51,743 bases of DNA from JBCCGE01 sp039029455 (GCA_039029455.1 JBCCGE010000013.1:1-51743); one strand, 5' to 3'. Counted from the first letter of the stretch, positions 19,047 to 28,572 are shown. Translations and numbers: made by a program. The notes: a model not told the origin generated them from the sequence alone.

Positions 19047-19448
19047 TCATTGGTACTTGTTGTTTTGTGATTCTCCCGGACTGAGGAGGCCGGCGCCTCT
19101 TCCAGTCATGCGATCCGAATCCGATTGGCAGTTCTTGTAGCCATACTCGGATCTGGTTTGGGTCAGCAGTAGAATGAGTTCCACCTGTTTCCGTGTTCCG
19201 GTCTTCGCAAATATTTGTTTCAATCGAGTTCTGGCATGCTCTTTGGTTATGCCGATGGCTTTCGCGGACAGAGCAAGATCGAGTGTTTCGCAAAGAGATT
19301 GGACCAGTCGGGTTTCAGTGCCGGTCAGCTTGTACGTTGATTTCACTTTTTCAGAATCAATGGGCATGGTGATAAACATGGTCAGTTCAGAGATGAGCCT
19401 GAACAGACTGTATCGGTTCCGAATCCAGTGGAATGTGGTAAACACCAC
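19047..19448 (-). CDS. Isolated LuxR-type helix-turn-helix protein, probable remnant
   Basis: 133 residues. Residues about 41-97 form a LuxR/GerE DNA-binding domain: LTGTETRLVQSLCE, then the recognition region ITKEHARTRLKQIFAKTGT and QVELILLL. Family members with this HTH normally carry a sensory N-terminal domain of 150 or more residues; here the region before residue 40 is short and unremarkable. The stop lies 4 bases before the decayed exported-protein gene, so the two were probably one unit. It may be a truncated regulator decaying with its target, or a short single-domain regulator. Confidence 0.55.
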   Translation of the reverse strand: MVFTTFHWIRNRYSLFRLISELTMFITMPIDSEKVKSTYKLTGTETRLVQSLCETLDLALSAKAIGITKEHARTRLKQIFAKTGTRKQVELILLLTQTRSEYGYKNCQSDSDRMTGRGAGLLSPGESQNNKYQ

Positions 19449-19612
19449 ACTTGAGAGGAGCGGATCGGAGTTGAGTGCTCGAGTCCGGATTGACCGTCAG
19501 TGGTTTTTACTAACCTAGGGTGATGCTGAGTAACCTCATATTGTCGGTTGCCTTATTGCGGACAAACAAATCTCAGATACTTGAAATCGCGATCAATTGA
19601 GTTGCTTAGAAC

Positions 19613-21046
19613 ATGACCAAATCTGAAGAAACGATTGCAGTTGATCGAGTGGTGAAGTGGCGTGACCTCATCAACCGAAAGTACCTGTCCGATTTGTTGA
19701 TACTCGCGCTGGCAATCTGGTTGCATGCGGCCAATTCGATGTTGACGACAACCATCATGCCGGCGGCAGTGGATGAGATTGGGGGAGTCAGTCTGATCAG
19801 CTGGGCTTTTTCCCTGTACCTTGTGGGTTCAGTTGCGGCCGCGTGTTCAGTCAGCCTGATTGTGGCGAGTTTTGGCATGCGCAGGACCATGTTTTGGGCT
19901 GCGGTAGTCTACGGCGCAGGTTGTGCGATCTGCGCAGGGGCACCCAATATGCCAGTTATGCTAAGTGGTCGGCTGGTGCAGGGCATGGGTGGTGGATCTC
20001 TGGTCGCTATGGTGTTTGTTATCCAGGACCGTCTTTTCCCAAATCGATTTGCGCCCAGAATTGTCGCATTTCTCTCGATGGTCTGGACCACATCCGCGTT
20101 TTGTGGACCCATTATCGGCGGTGCGTTCGCGACGTATTCGAGCTGGCGTCTCGCATTTGCGGCCTTTGTCATTCAGGCTGCGCTGCTTTGTGTTGCGGTG
20201 CTGTACAAGATTCGGCCGGAGCAAGCGGCATCTAAACTGGATCTGGATGATTTTCCCATCGTGCGGATTTTGACTATTGCCGGCGCGGTATTCTCTTTTT
20301 CAATGGCGGGATATCTGCACGACCCGCTGTACTCTGCGCTGTTTATCGTGACAGGGGTCGGGTTGATTGTGCTGTTTGTTTTTCGCGACCGTTCTGCGGG
20401 TAACAGCCGGCTGATGCCCGAGAGAGCGTTCAGTCTGGATCAGATCACAGGAAGCGGAATACTGATGACTCTCGTGTTTAGTCTCAGCATGATGTCGTTC
20501 CTGGTTTACGGACCATTCCTGCTGATTGAAATATATCAATTGAATGCCTTCCAGGCCGGATTGGTGGTACTGATGGAAAGTGTCGGCTGGGGTGCAGGGG
20601 CGATATTGTTCTCAGGCGTTGCGCCGGAACGGGAGCCCGTGCTGCTTCGCGTGGGCGGCCTGTTCGCTTTTGCAGGACTGGCGCTTTTGACGTGGTTCGT
20701 GCCGTTTGGACCGTTGTGGGCAGTCGTCGCCACGGCCTTTCTGGCGAACGCAGGCTTCGGCACGATCTGGGGATATATTATTAAAAACGTTGTGGGACAG
20801 GCCGGAACCCCTGACAAAGACAGGGCCAGTTCGATAGTTCCCAGCACCCAACAGACCGGGTTTGCCATCGGGGCGTCACTATCAGGACTGCTTGCAAACA
20901 GTCTGGGTATTGAGCTATCCGTCAGTGTGGAAGGGATGCAGTTTGTCGCGTTCTGGCTGTTCGCGGCATTTGTTCCTCCACTCGTGGTGGGCTATCTGTT
21001 GTTGTGGCGGTTTGCTTCAGCAATCCGGCGGCTTTTGACGCCCTGA
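19613..21046 (+). CDS. MFS transporter, DHA2-like, about 14 helices
   Basis: 477 residues, strongly hydrophobic, with an N-terminal cytoplasmic segment of about 30 residues. The length and the motif GRLVQGMGGGSLVAMVFVI with FPNRFAPR in the following loop fit 14-helix drug:H+ antiporters. The first helix pair has TTTIMPAAVDEIGG, typical of the group. Substrate unknown; multidrug export is a family expectation only. It is followed by a terminator at 21085. Confidence 0.87.
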   Translation: MTKSEETIAVDRVVKWRDLINRKYLSDLLILALAIWLHAANSMLTTTIMPAAVDEIGGVSLISWAFSLYLVGSVAAACSVSLIVASFGMRRTMFWAAVVYGAGCAICAGAPNMPVMLSGRLVQGMGGGSLVAMVFVIQDRLFPNRFAPRIVAFLSMVWTTSAFCGPIIGGAFATYSSWRLAFAAFVIQAALLCVAVLYKIRPEQAASKLDLDDFPIVRILTIAGAVFSFSMAGYLHDPLYSALFIVTGVGLIVLFVFRDRSAGNSRLMPERAFSLDQITGSGILMTLVFSLSMMSFLVYGPFLLIEIYQLNAFQAGLVVLMESVGWGAGAILFSGVAPEREPVLLRVGGLFAFAGLALLTWFVPFGPLWAVVATAFLANAGFGTIWGYIIKNVVGQAGTPDKDRASSIVPSTQQTGFAIGASLSGLLANSLGIELSVSVEGMQFVAFWLFAAFVPPLVVGYLLLWRFASAIRRLLTP

Positions 21047-21084
21047 TGTATTGAATTTCTGACCAATATAAATACAATCCGCGA

Positions 21085-21107
21085 CCCGGGTCACCCAGGC
21101 TTTTTTT
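21085..21107 (+). terminator. Intrinsic terminator after the MFS gene
   Basis: CCCGGG and CCCAGG pair across a TCA loop with one mismatch, and a C and seven T follow. It begins 38 bases after the MFS stop and ends just before the next start codon at 21111. Confidence 0.55.
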
Positions 21108-21110
21108 GAG

Positions 21111-21608
21111 ATGATACACACGCCACTGTTCTGTTTTGGTTCTCTTATGGACGCGGACGTTCTGCGTTGTGTGCTAGACCGGAAAATCAATGACCTTAGC
21201 CTCGAGGACGCCACTCTCGGCGGTTACCGTGTGGCCTGTTTACCGCACGAATCGTATCCACTGCTCGTTCGGCAAGCCGGACAAATGGCGTCCGGAAAGT
21301 TGATCCATGGCCTCTCCGAAGAAGACTTCGCTCGAATTGTTTTCTTTGAAGGTGAGGAGTATCAGGTGAGTGCGTGTCACGTTTCTACCCAACGATCGAC
21401 ACGCTTGCCCGCCCGATTTTTTGACGAGGGTATTATGCCGCCAGCTGAATCTCGACAATGGTCGTTTGAACGCTGGCAGGTCAACGACAAGGCGTACATG
21501 CTGCGGCAGTCGGCGGTGTACATGTCCTTGTATGGCAAGATGAGTGCCGCAGAAGCAGACGTCTATTGGCAAAACTATTCTGAACCGCAGGCCACATTGG
21601 CCTCCTAG
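21111..21608 (+). CDS. Gamma-glutamylcyclotransferase-like protein
   Basis: 165 residues. The N-terminal FCFGSLMDADVL is the glycine-loop signature (usually FxYGSLM) of the GGCT/AIG2 fold, and FFEGEEYQVSACHV matches the later strand with an acidic residue. These enzymes release 5-oxoproline from gamma-glutamyl compounds; some members have other roles. The ribosome site is weak and the start lies right against the preceding terminator, so a slightly later start is possible. Confidence 0.8.
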   Translation: MIHTPLFCFGSLMDADVLRCVLDRKINDLSLEDATLGGYRVACLPHESYPLLVRQAGQMASGKLIHGLSEEDFARIVFFEGEEYQVSACHVSTQRSTRLPARFFDEGIMPPAESRQWSFERWQVNDKAYMLRQSAVYMSLYGKMSAAEADVYWQNYSEPQATLAS

Positions 21609-21694
21609 TCCCAACAATTCATTACGGTCAGCCTTTATGGATAGATTCGGCCCCGAGTTTGCTTGAATAAACCGGTTCTTTCCCGTTGCTTCCA

Positions 21695-21716
21695 GAGGCG
21701 ATCAGACGGTCGCCTC
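21695..21716. other. Perfect 7-bp hairpin without T-run
   Basis: GAGGCGA and TCGCCTC flank an 8-base loop (TCAGACGG) in the 270-base space between the GGCT-like and DUF429 genes. It may stabilise the upstream mRNA end. No gene is seen in this space. Confidence 0.3.
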
Positions 21717-21880
21717 GAACATTGACCGGATGCATAGTGGGCTTGATGGTATTTGACAACCCCTGCAGCAGTGAGCGGAGAGATAAACAAAGTCAGTGAG
21801 CTTGATTTGAAGTTTGAGGGTGTTCCGACTGCCCTGTTTTTGAGGCTTTCAAAACCGAATTCTGCTGTCATTTTAACCAC

Positions 21881-22801
21881 GTGATGACATTTAACATTAT
21901 CTGCGCGGACTGGTCAGGAAAGCCCGAAAAGCGCAGCGCCTGGAATTTGTTAGCCGGTTCAAACTGTGTTTCTCCGCTGGCTGCTGACGGTTCATTGTCC
22001 TACCTGTCGCTGATTGATTATGCGACAAATCTGGATTCACCGACCCTGATTGGAATTGACGCGGCATTGGGCGTTCCTGCACACGTTGTTGAACGCTACC
22101 AACCGAAATCCGGGCACCCTGACGCGGGTTTTTTTCGTTGGGTAGACTGGTTATTTCAATATGGGGAACCCTTCAATCCGGTTTCAGATCCAGCGTCATG
22201 GAGCACTGCCCGCCCGTTTATCGCGGTGCCGAAAGGGAAGGGCAGCAAGTCCTGTTTTCCCAACGCTGGAATCCATTTGCATCGCAGCTGCGAACGTGGA
22301 TTAAATTCAAACTCTGCGTTGATCGTTAGCGGAATTCCTGGAACAGTGGGTTCGGGGTCGAGAGCTTTATGGCAGGAAATTTCGACTCTGGCAGAGATGC
22401 GCAAATCTCGTCGCGTGCGTTACTGGCCTTATCATGGCGCGATGCAATCTCTATTGACCGGAGACCAAATTGTTGTCGCCGAAATCTATCCCAAGATTTG
22501 TTACGGACTGGCTTTGTCAGAGCGACTGCCTGCGCCGCTGATTTCTATTGCAAAAACCCGACCTGAGGCCCGGGAAAGGGCCATAGAACAACTGTTAAAG
22601 CGCTGTCGTGGCGGATTGGGTTTTGCTGATCTTGACCGCTGTTACGAAAATGAGGACGAGTTTGACGCAATGATTTCATGTGTCGGTATTCATCGTCTGC
22701 TTGGTGAGTGCGGATCGAGCTGGACGGCGATTAAGCATTCGGCAAGCGAAGGCGGGATTTTGGGCAAGGTTGCGATCGAAATCGCGCGGTCAAGCGCTTA
22801 A
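21881..22801 (+). CDS. DUF429 (RNase H-fold) protein
   Basis: 306 residues. The acidic motifs of DUF429 are visible in order: ADWSG near the N-terminus, GIDAALGVP at about residue 65, AEIYPKICYGL at about 205, and DEFDAMISCVGIHRL at about 255. The family is predicted to be a nuclease with an RNase H-like fold; its biology is unknown. At 306 residues it is at the long end of the family. Two ATG codons sit together at the start (21881 and 21884) and the choice is not resolved. Confidence 0.72.
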   Translation: MMTFNIICADWSGKPEKRSAWNLLAGSNCVSPLAADGSLSYLSLIDYATNLDSPTLIGIDAALGVPAHVVERYQPKSGHPDAGFFRWVDWLFQYGEPFNPVSDPASWSTARPFIAVPKGKGSKSCFPNAGIHLHRSCERGLNSNSALIVSGIPGTVGSGSRALWQEISTLAEMRKSRRVRYWPYHGAMQSLLTGDQIVVAEIYPKICYGLALSERLPAPLISIAKTRPEARERAIEQLLKRCRGGLGFADLDRCYENEDEFDAMISCVGIHRLLGECGSSWTAIKHSASEGGILGKVAIEIARSSA

Positions 22802-22961
22802 AAACAGCGAGGTTCACGAATCAATGACGCAACGGATATGTCCGGGGGTTAATCTTCAGCGGGTCGGAGAACGATTCCGCGATCCGGATTAGGCGAACTC
22901 AGCAATGGTTTGACGAAAAAATATCCTGCATATTCGTCCAGCTTCCCTTGGAGTGATGTGT

Positions 22962-23147
22962 TCAGGAAAACTGCAGAGGAACGAATCCAAGTACAAGGAT
23001 ACTGATCGCAGCGATCAGCCCGTAGACCCAAAGAAACAGCCGTGAACCGTTGTTTTTCCACGTTTTTCGGTACAAATGACCCGATGCCGCCGTCAGGAAA
23101 ACCAGCAGGACGCCAAGCTGGGGGCTGATAGTCAAGTCTCCGATCAA
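22962..23147 (-). CDS. Possible small two-helix membrane protein
   Basis: 61 codons from a TTG at 23147. Two hydrophobic segments (LGVLLVFLTAASG and LWVYGLIAAISILVLGFV) flank a charged loop YRKTWKNNGSR, a sensible membrane hairpin with a positive inside loop. An in-frame stop lies 8 codons upstream, so TTG is the only usable start. No clear ribosome site. No family recognised. Confidence 0.4.
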   Translation of the reverse strand: MIGDLTISPQLGVLLVFLTAASGHLYRKTWKNNGSRLFLWVYGLIAAISILVLGFVPLQFS

Positions 23148-23234
23148 TTTCGATTCTGTAGTATTCTAAGAAAGCGTTTCGCTTTCATGAGTGCGGAATG
23201 CACCCGGTAATAGTCTAACTCAGGAGTAAATAAG

Positions 23235-23759
23235 ATGGCCCCATTTTCGTTTAGGGCAGCGAATAAGGGCGATTCCAAATCGGAATCAACCTATAGTCAG
23301 TCTGCCGAGTCTGCGCTTAGCGTAGCGAATACCCCGGTCTCCGCGCTGCTGGAGAACAAATCCGGTGAAATTTTTTCAGTCAAACCTGATGCCACCGTTA
23401 ATGATGCTGTGATGTTGCTGCGAGAGAAGCGAATCGGTGCGTTACTGGTATTCGACGACGCCAAAGCACTTGTCGGAATACTGTCAGAGCGCGACATCGT
23501 TAGAAAAATGGCGGATACGCCCGGTCGAACCCTTCAGCAGGAGGTGTCAGATTTAATGACCCATGAGGTGGTGACCTGCGGACCGAATGAGACATTGGTG
23601 ACTTTGCTCACACAAATGACTGAAAAGAAATTTCGACACATGCCGGTCGTTAAAGACGGTGCAGTGCTCGGGGTAGTCACTATTGGCGATGTGGTTCGGC
23701 TTCGACTTAAAGAACTCGAGTATGAAGCGCTGAGAATGAAACAGCTTATAGTGGGTTGA
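23235..23759 (+). CDS. CBS-domain pair protein
   Basis: 174 residues. After an N-terminal low-complexity segment of about 35 residues, two CBS domains follow: one from FSVKPDATVNDAVMLL to GILSERDIVRKM, the other from MTHEVVTCGPNETL to GVVTIGDVVRLR. A short C-terminal helix completes it. Such stand-alone pairs bind adenine nucleotides and act as sensors. A good ribosome site, AGGAG, lies 8 bases before the ATG. The gene is convergent with nqrF. Confidence 0.88.
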   Translation: MAPFSFRAANKGDSKSESTYSQSAESALSVANTPVSALLENKSGEIFSVKPDATVNDAVMLLREKRIGALLVFDDAKALVGILSERDIVRKMADTPGRTLQQEVSDLMTHEVVTCGPNETLVTLLTQMTEKKFRHMPVVKDGAVLGVVTIGDVVRLRLKELEYEALRMKQLIVG

Positions 23760-23791
23760 CCCGGCCGGCTGGAAACTAGCTGGCGGTAAGT

Positions 23792-25012
23792 TTATCCGCC
23801 GAAATCGTCGAGCATGATGTCTTCGCGGTCAACACCCATATCCAGCAGCATATTGATTACTGAGCTATTCATAATGGGTGGGCCGCACATGTAGTACTCG
23901 CAGTCCTCCGGCGCGGGATGGTCCTTCAGGTACTCGTCGTACAGTACATTGTGTATGAAGCCGGTATATCCGTCCCAGTTGTCTTCCGGTAACGCGTCTG
24001 AGAGCGCGACGTGCCAGTCGAAATCCGAATTATCGGCGGCCAGGCTGTCAAAATCGTCGACATAGAACATCTCTCGCTTTGATCGGGCGCCATACCAGAA
24101 GCTTATTTTTCGGGTTGCGCTCAATCGCTTAAGCTGGTCAAAGATATGGCTTCTCATGGGCGCCATACCGGCGCCGCCACCCACAAACACCATCTCTTTT
24201 TCTGTGTCGCGTGCAAAAAACTCACCGAACGGGCCCGATATAGTCACTTCATCGCCGGGTTTTAGACTGAAAATATACGACGACATCAGTCCTGCTGGAA
24301 TTCCGGTAGAACCCGGCGGTGGCGAGGCAATCCGAACATTCAGCATGATGATGCCTCTCTCTTCGGGATAGTTGGCCATCGAATACGCGCGTTCAATCGG
24401 CTCATCGATCTTTGATTCATACTGCCACAAATTGAACCTGTCCCAGTCCTCGCGATACTGTTCGTCGACATCGTAGTCAGCATATTTGACATGGTAGGGC
24501 GGCGCTTCAATTTGGATGTAGCCACCAGCGCGAAAGTTTACGTCCTCACCCTCCGGCAGCTCCAGCACCAGTTCTTTGATGAACGTTGCAACGTTGTTGT
24601 TGGATCGTACTTTGCAGCGCCATTTCTTGACGCCGAAAACTTCTTCCGGCACTTCAATCTGCATATCCTGTTTTACTGCAACCTGACAGGACAGGCGGTC
24701 ACCAGACAAGGCTTCGCGTTTGGTGATATGGCTTTCTTCCGTCGGCAGAATAGAACCGCCTCCTGAATGCACTTTTACCCGACACTGTGCGCAGGTGCCG
24801 CCGCCGCCACAGGCCGAGGAAACGAACAGTTTCTGCTCGGCCAGAGTCTGCAGCAGCTTTCCGCCCGCAGGCACTGATATCGTTCGCTCGTCGTTAATAA
24901 CGATATCCACGTTTCCAGTAGCCACCAGTCTGGAGCGGGCCACCATTATGATCGTCACAAGTACAAGCACAATCGCAGTAAACAGCACCACGCCCAGTAA
25001 GAAGGTTGTCAT
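23792..25012 (-). CDS. nqrF: Na+-NQR subunit F (NADH dehydrogenase, FAD, 2Fe-2S)
   Basis: 406 residues, the expected length. A membrane helix (about residues 4-25) is followed by a 2Fe-2S ferredoxin domain with SSACGGGGTCAQC and a further Cys in LSCQV, then a ferredoxin-reductase FAD domain with RAYSMANYP and an NADH domain with GGGAGMAPMRSH and MCGPPIMN. NqrF takes electrons from NADH at the cytoplasmic face and feeds the pump. It is the last gene of the operon; 93 bases separate it from nqrE. Confidence 0.97.
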   Translation of the reverse strand: MTTFLLGVVLFTAIVLVLVTIIMVARSRLVATGNVDIVINDERTISVPAGGKLLQTLAEQKLFVSSACGGGGTCAQCRVKVHSGGGSILPTEESHITKREALSGDRLSCQVAVKQDMQIEVPEEVFGVKKWRCKVRSNNNVATFIKELVLELPEGEDVNFRAGGYIQIEAPPYHVKYADYDVDEQYREDWDRFNLWQYESKIDEPIERAYSMANYPEERGIIMLNVRIASPPPGSTGIPAGLMSSYIFSLKPGDEVTISGPFGEFFARDTEKEMVFVGGGAGMAPMRSHIFDQLKRLSATRKISFWYGARSKREMFYVDDFDSLAADNSDFDWHVALSDALPEDNWDGYTGFIHNVLYDEYLKDHPAPEDCEYYMCGPPIMNSSVINMLLDMGVDREDIMLDDFGG

Positions 25013-25105
25013 TGACTGATTCTCCCTGTGAGGTGGTTGTATATCGGGGCAGAGACGAATGCGCGGGCGAGGGCTCGAATTAATTTCATTTTCACTGTCC
25101 GACCT

Positions 25106-25714
25106 CTACAGCTTGACGCCACTGAACGACATGAACGCCATCGCCATCAATCCCGCCGTGATGAAGGTGATACCAAGGCCCTGCAGTCCGTCGGGCACGT
25201 CTGAGTACTTTAGTTTCTCGCGCACGCCCGCCAGTGCGGTGATAGCGAGTGCCCAGCCAATACCGGAAGACAGACCAAAGGTCACCGATTCTGCGAAGTC
25301 GTAATCGCGCTGTTCCATCAGCAATGAGCCGCCGAGAATTGCGCAGTTGACGGTAATCAGCGGCAGGAAAATGCCGAGCGCGTTGTACAGTGCAGGAAAA
25401 AATTTATCCAGAGCCATCTCCAGAATCTGCACCATCGCTGCGATCACTCCGATATAGGAAATCAGGCTCAGAAAAGTCAGATCCACTTCGCCGAGTCCCG
25501 CCCAGGCCAGAGCGCCAGGTTTCAGCAGGTAGGTCAGAATCAGATTGTTGGCCGGTACCGTGATCGACTGCACCACGATCACTGAAATACCGAGTCCTAT
25601 TGCGGTGGCAACTTTCTTCGATACGGCGATAAACGTGCACATGCCCAAAAAGAATGACAGCGCCAGATTCTGGACAAAGATGGCCTGAAACGCCAGTGAC
25701 AGCAGTTCCTGCAT
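25106..25714 (-). CDS. nqrE: Na+-NQR subunit E
   Basis: 202 residues, all membrane, about six helices. The conserved ALSFFLGMCTFIAVSKKV near the N-terminus and AILGGSLLMEQRDY in the second half carry the cysteines that with NqrD hold the intramembrane iron centre. It is homologous to NqrD with inverted topology. 64 bases separate it from nqrD. Confidence 0.96.
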   Translation of the reverse strand: MQELLSLAFQAIFVQNLALSFFLGMCTFIAVSKKVATAIGLGISVIVVQSITVPANNLILTYLLKPGALAWAGLGEVDLTFLSLISYIGVIAAMVQILEMALDKFFPALYNALGIFLPLITVNCAILGGSLLMEQRDYDFAESVTFGLSSGIGWALAITALAGVREKLKYSDVPDGLQGLGITFITAGLMAMAFMSFSGVKL

Positions 25715-25778
25715 CAGCCTGAAATCCCTCCTGGACTAGATCGAGCAAAGATCATGATCGTATCTTGCAGCATTGGGA

Positions 25779-26432
25779 TTAATGGGCCTCCACCTGCTGA
25801 ATTTTATACTCGCGCTGCTCAACCTGCTTCGGCTTCCAGCTTCGAAACACCCAGATAATCAGGCCGATAAGAAAAAACGCAGAGGGTGAGAGCAGCATCA
25901 TGCCGTTAGGTACGTACCAGCCGCCGTTGCTGACAGTCGGCAGAATTTCAATGCCGAGTAGGGTGCCCGCGCCGAACAGCTCTCTGAGGAATCCGACCAG
26001 AGCCAGAATCACCCCATAGCCAAGGCCGTTGCCGATGCCGTCCAGCAGAGACGCGATCGGCGGATTTTTCATCGCAAACGCTTCAGCGCGACCCATCACG
26101 ATACAGTTGGTAATGATCAGGCCAACAAATACGGACAGGGTTTTGGAAATTTCATAGGCGTAGGCTTTTAGCACCTGATCAACCAGTATCACCAGCGACG
26201 CAATGATCACCATCTGAACAATGATTCGAATCGAACTGGGAATATGGTTGCGAATCATCGAGATAAACATCGACGACAGTCCGGTGACCACAGTCACCGC
26301 CAGTGTCATAACCAGCGCAACCTGCAGCGAAGTCGTTACTGCCAGCGCGGAGCATATGCCCAGCACCTGCAGGGTGATCGGGTTATTGTCGACCATCGGG
26401 TCGACCAGTAGGGTTTTTGTCTTATGGCTCAT
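25779..26432 (-). CDS. nqrD: Na+-NQR subunit D
   Basis: 217 residues, about six membrane helices. Conserved blocks include NNPITLQVLGICSALAVTT at the N-terminus, with its Cys, and LIITNCIVMGRAEAFAM in the middle, whose Cys completes the iron site shared with NqrE. The start overlaps the nqrC stop in ATGA fashion, so the two are translationally coupled. Confidence 0.96.
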   Translation of the reverse strand: MSHKTKTLLVDPMVDNNPITLQVLGICSALAVTTSLQVALVMTLAVTVVTGLSSMFISMIRNHIPSSIRIIVQMVIIASLVILVDQVLKAYAYEISKTLSVFVGLIITNCIVMGRAEAFAMKNPPIASLLDGIGNGLGYGVILALVGFLRELFGAGTLLGIEILPTVSNGGWYVPNGMMLLSPSAFFLIGLIIWVFRSWKPKQVEQREYKIQQVEAH

Positions 26433-27340
26433 AGTGACGATGTCAATTTTAATTGATCGAGGAACGGGCCGTAACCTTGCTCGCCCATCCAGAACTGCAC
26501 CAGATTGTGCACACCAACAGATGTCAGGGTTGCCCCGGCAAGTGCATCAACATGGTAGTCAGGTCCGGCCTGTGGTGCCGATTTGGTGACTGAGATACTG
26601 AGTGCGCCGCTTGGATCATGCAGTCGCTTGCCCCGCCATAATGCCTTCCAGCGAGGATTGTCGACCTCGGCGCCGAGTCCCGGGGTTTCTCCGTGTTCGT
26701 AAAACTGCAGGCCGTATATCTCGTTACCGTCCTGTTCCATCGCGATAAATCCGTAGAGCGTCGACCATAATCCATAGCCATGCAGTGGCAGGATAACCTT
26801 GTCGATCTCGTTTTCGTTGTCACGGAGGAGGTAGATAGTCTTGTATTCAGACTGACGACCAATCGCAGCGGGATCATCGGACAGTTCCCGTGACAATTCA
26901 GGATCAGCCGCGGCTGCACGATCATCGAAAGTGGCTGCGTCAAATGCCTCGCTGAATTCACCGGATTTAAGCTCGAGCAGATGGGGTTCGAAAACACCAA
27001 AGGCTTCAGTGATGTCGACCTGCGGATCGTAGCGCCCGGCAACCTGCAGAATATTGATCTGCTTGTCCCGCAATTTGTTGGCTTCCTGGGTCGAACGCAG
27101 CGATACGGCTGCAATCGAAACGACAGTGGAAGCGACCAGACAGATTGCGATGGCAACAAAGAGAGTTTTCGGCAACGAATCGGCCGGCATATCCAGAAAA
27201 CGACGCAGCGGACCGGGCGCGCGGTCCCCGGTTGAATCGGGTTCTGCAGCGTCGCGTTGCGCGGCGTTTTCGGTCAGTTTTTCGTTATCAGACTCGGTCA
27301 CGACTAGTGCCTCGGGTTGTGCGGTCCGCCGCCCAAACAT
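26429..27340 (-). CDS. nqrC: Na+-NQR subunit C (covalent FMN)
   Basis: 303 residues, longer than the usual 250-265. One membrane helix (about residues 59-80, LFVAIAICLVASTVVSIAAV) precedes a periplasmic FMN domain. The flavinylation motif is DALAGATLTS with acceptor Thr271; the position normally Ser or Thr three residues before it is Ala. The excess is an acidic and Pro/Ala-rich cytoplasmic extension of about 50 residues before MPADSLPKTLF. An in-frame ATG at 27190 would give the standard length, so the real start is open. Confidence 0.94.
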   Translation of the reverse strand: MFGRRTAQPEALVVTESDNEKLTENAAQRDAAEPDSTGDRAPGPLRRFLDMPADSLPKTLFVAIAICLVASTVVSIAAVSLRSTQEANKLRDKQINILQVAGRYDPQVDITEAFGVFEPHLLELKSGEFSEAFDAATFDDRAAAADPELSRELSDDPAAIGRQSEYKTIYLLRDNENEIDKVILPLHGYGLWSTLYGFIAMEQDGNEIYGLQFYEHGETPGLGAEVDNPRWKALWRGKRLHDPSGALSISVTKSAPQAGPDYHVDALAGATLTSVGVHNLVQFWMGEQGYGPFLDQLKLTSSL

Positions 27341-27372
27341 TGGGACTCACTTTATGTATGAAGGTTCTCATT

Positions 27373-28572
27373 TCAGGCCTGGCTCCAGCGTCTGGTTCGA
27401 CGCTTGATATTTGATTGGACTACAAAATAGTCAATCAGAGGCGCAAAAACATTGCCAAACAGGATCGCCAGCATCATGCCTTCCGGGAAGGCCGGGTTGA
27501 TGACTCGAATCATCACGACCATGATTCCAATCAGTGCACCGTAGAAATAGCGTCCCATGTTGGTATGACTGGCGGAGACCGGTTCGGTCACCATAAAGGC
27601 AAGACCAAATGCGTATCCCCCAACGACGACGTGCCAGTACCAGGGCATGGAAAACATCGGATTGGTGTCTGAGCCGATCACATTCAGCAGCAGCGAGAAC
27701 CCGATGGTACCGCCCAGACAACCGACTACCAGACGCCAGTTGGCAATTTTCGTAGCGAGCAGAAACGCGAGTCCGATCATGCAGGCAATCACCGATGTTT
27801 CGCCGATGCAGCCCTGTATCGTGCCGATAAAGGATTGCATCCAGCTGATGCCGTTATCAGCCAGCGCCTGATGACCGTCACGGGCTGTTACTGACAATGC
27901 GGTCGCACCGGAGAAGCCATCGACTGGTGTCCAGATGGTGTCGCCGGACATATTGGCCGGATAGGCGAAATACAGGAATGCACGTCCGGTCAGCGCTGGA
28001 TTGAGGAAATTTTTTCCGGTGCCTCCGAACACTTCTTTGCCGATAACCACACCAAAAATAATGCCGAGTGCGACCTGCCACAACGGCGTCGTCGCCGGCA
28101 GGATCAGCGCGTAAAGCATTGAACTGACTAAAAACCCCTCGTTGACTTCATGACGACGGACGACGGAAAAAATAACCTCGCAAATACCGCCTGCCACCAG
28201 AGTGGTGATATAGATCGGGAAAAAATACAGCGCGCCGTGGAGGAAATTGCCGACAATACTGTTCGGGTCGAAGCCAATGCCGAGAGTCGCCAGCAGCGCA
28301 GCTCGCCAGCCCGAATGCGGAAGCGATTCCAGCGCCATGTTGGCCTGCAGTCCGGTATTGTAGAGCCCGAATAAAATACAAGGTATGGTGGCGATCACCA
28401 CATACGTCATGATGCGTTTCATATCGATATATGAACGCGCATGAGGTGCCGCGGTCGTAACCGTCTTCGGTGTGTACAAAAAACTCTCGATCATTTCGTA
28501 CACGGGGAACAGCCGTTCCCACTTGGCACCTTTCTGAAAGTGCGGCTCTATACTGTCAAAGAACTTGCGCAT
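27373..28572 (-). CDS. nqrB: Na+-NQR subunit B (covalent FMN, riboflavin, Na+ channel)
   Basis: 399 residues with about ten membrane helices. The FMN attachment motif is DGFSGATALS with acceptor Thr224. NqrB forms the ion path and the quinone-proximal part of the pump. It begins 6 bases after nqrA ends. Confidence 0.97.
   Translation of the reverse strand: MRKFFDSIEPHFQKGAKWERLFPVYEMIESFLYTPKTVTTAAPHARSYIDMKRIMTYVVIATIPCILFGLYNTGLQANMALESLPHSGWRAALLATLGIGFDPNSIVGNFLHGALYFFPIYITTLVAGGICEVIFSVVRRHEVNEGFLVSSMLYALILPATTPLWQVALGIIFGVVIGKEVFGGTGKNFLNPALTGRAFLYFAYPANMSGDTIWTPVDGFSGATALSVTARDGHQALADNGISWMQSFIGTIQGCIGETSVIACMIGLAFLLATKIANWRLVVGCLGGTIGFSLLLNVIGSDTNPMFSMPWYWHVVVGGYAFGLAFMVTEPVSASHTNMGRYFYGALIGIMVVMIRVINPAFPEGMMLAILFGNVFAPLIDYFVVQSNIKRRTRRWSQA

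Noticed and set aside
21635..21880. 81-codon minus-strand frame between the GGCT-like and DUF429 genes
   Set aside because: No recognisable features; the interval contains only a hairpin without T-run.
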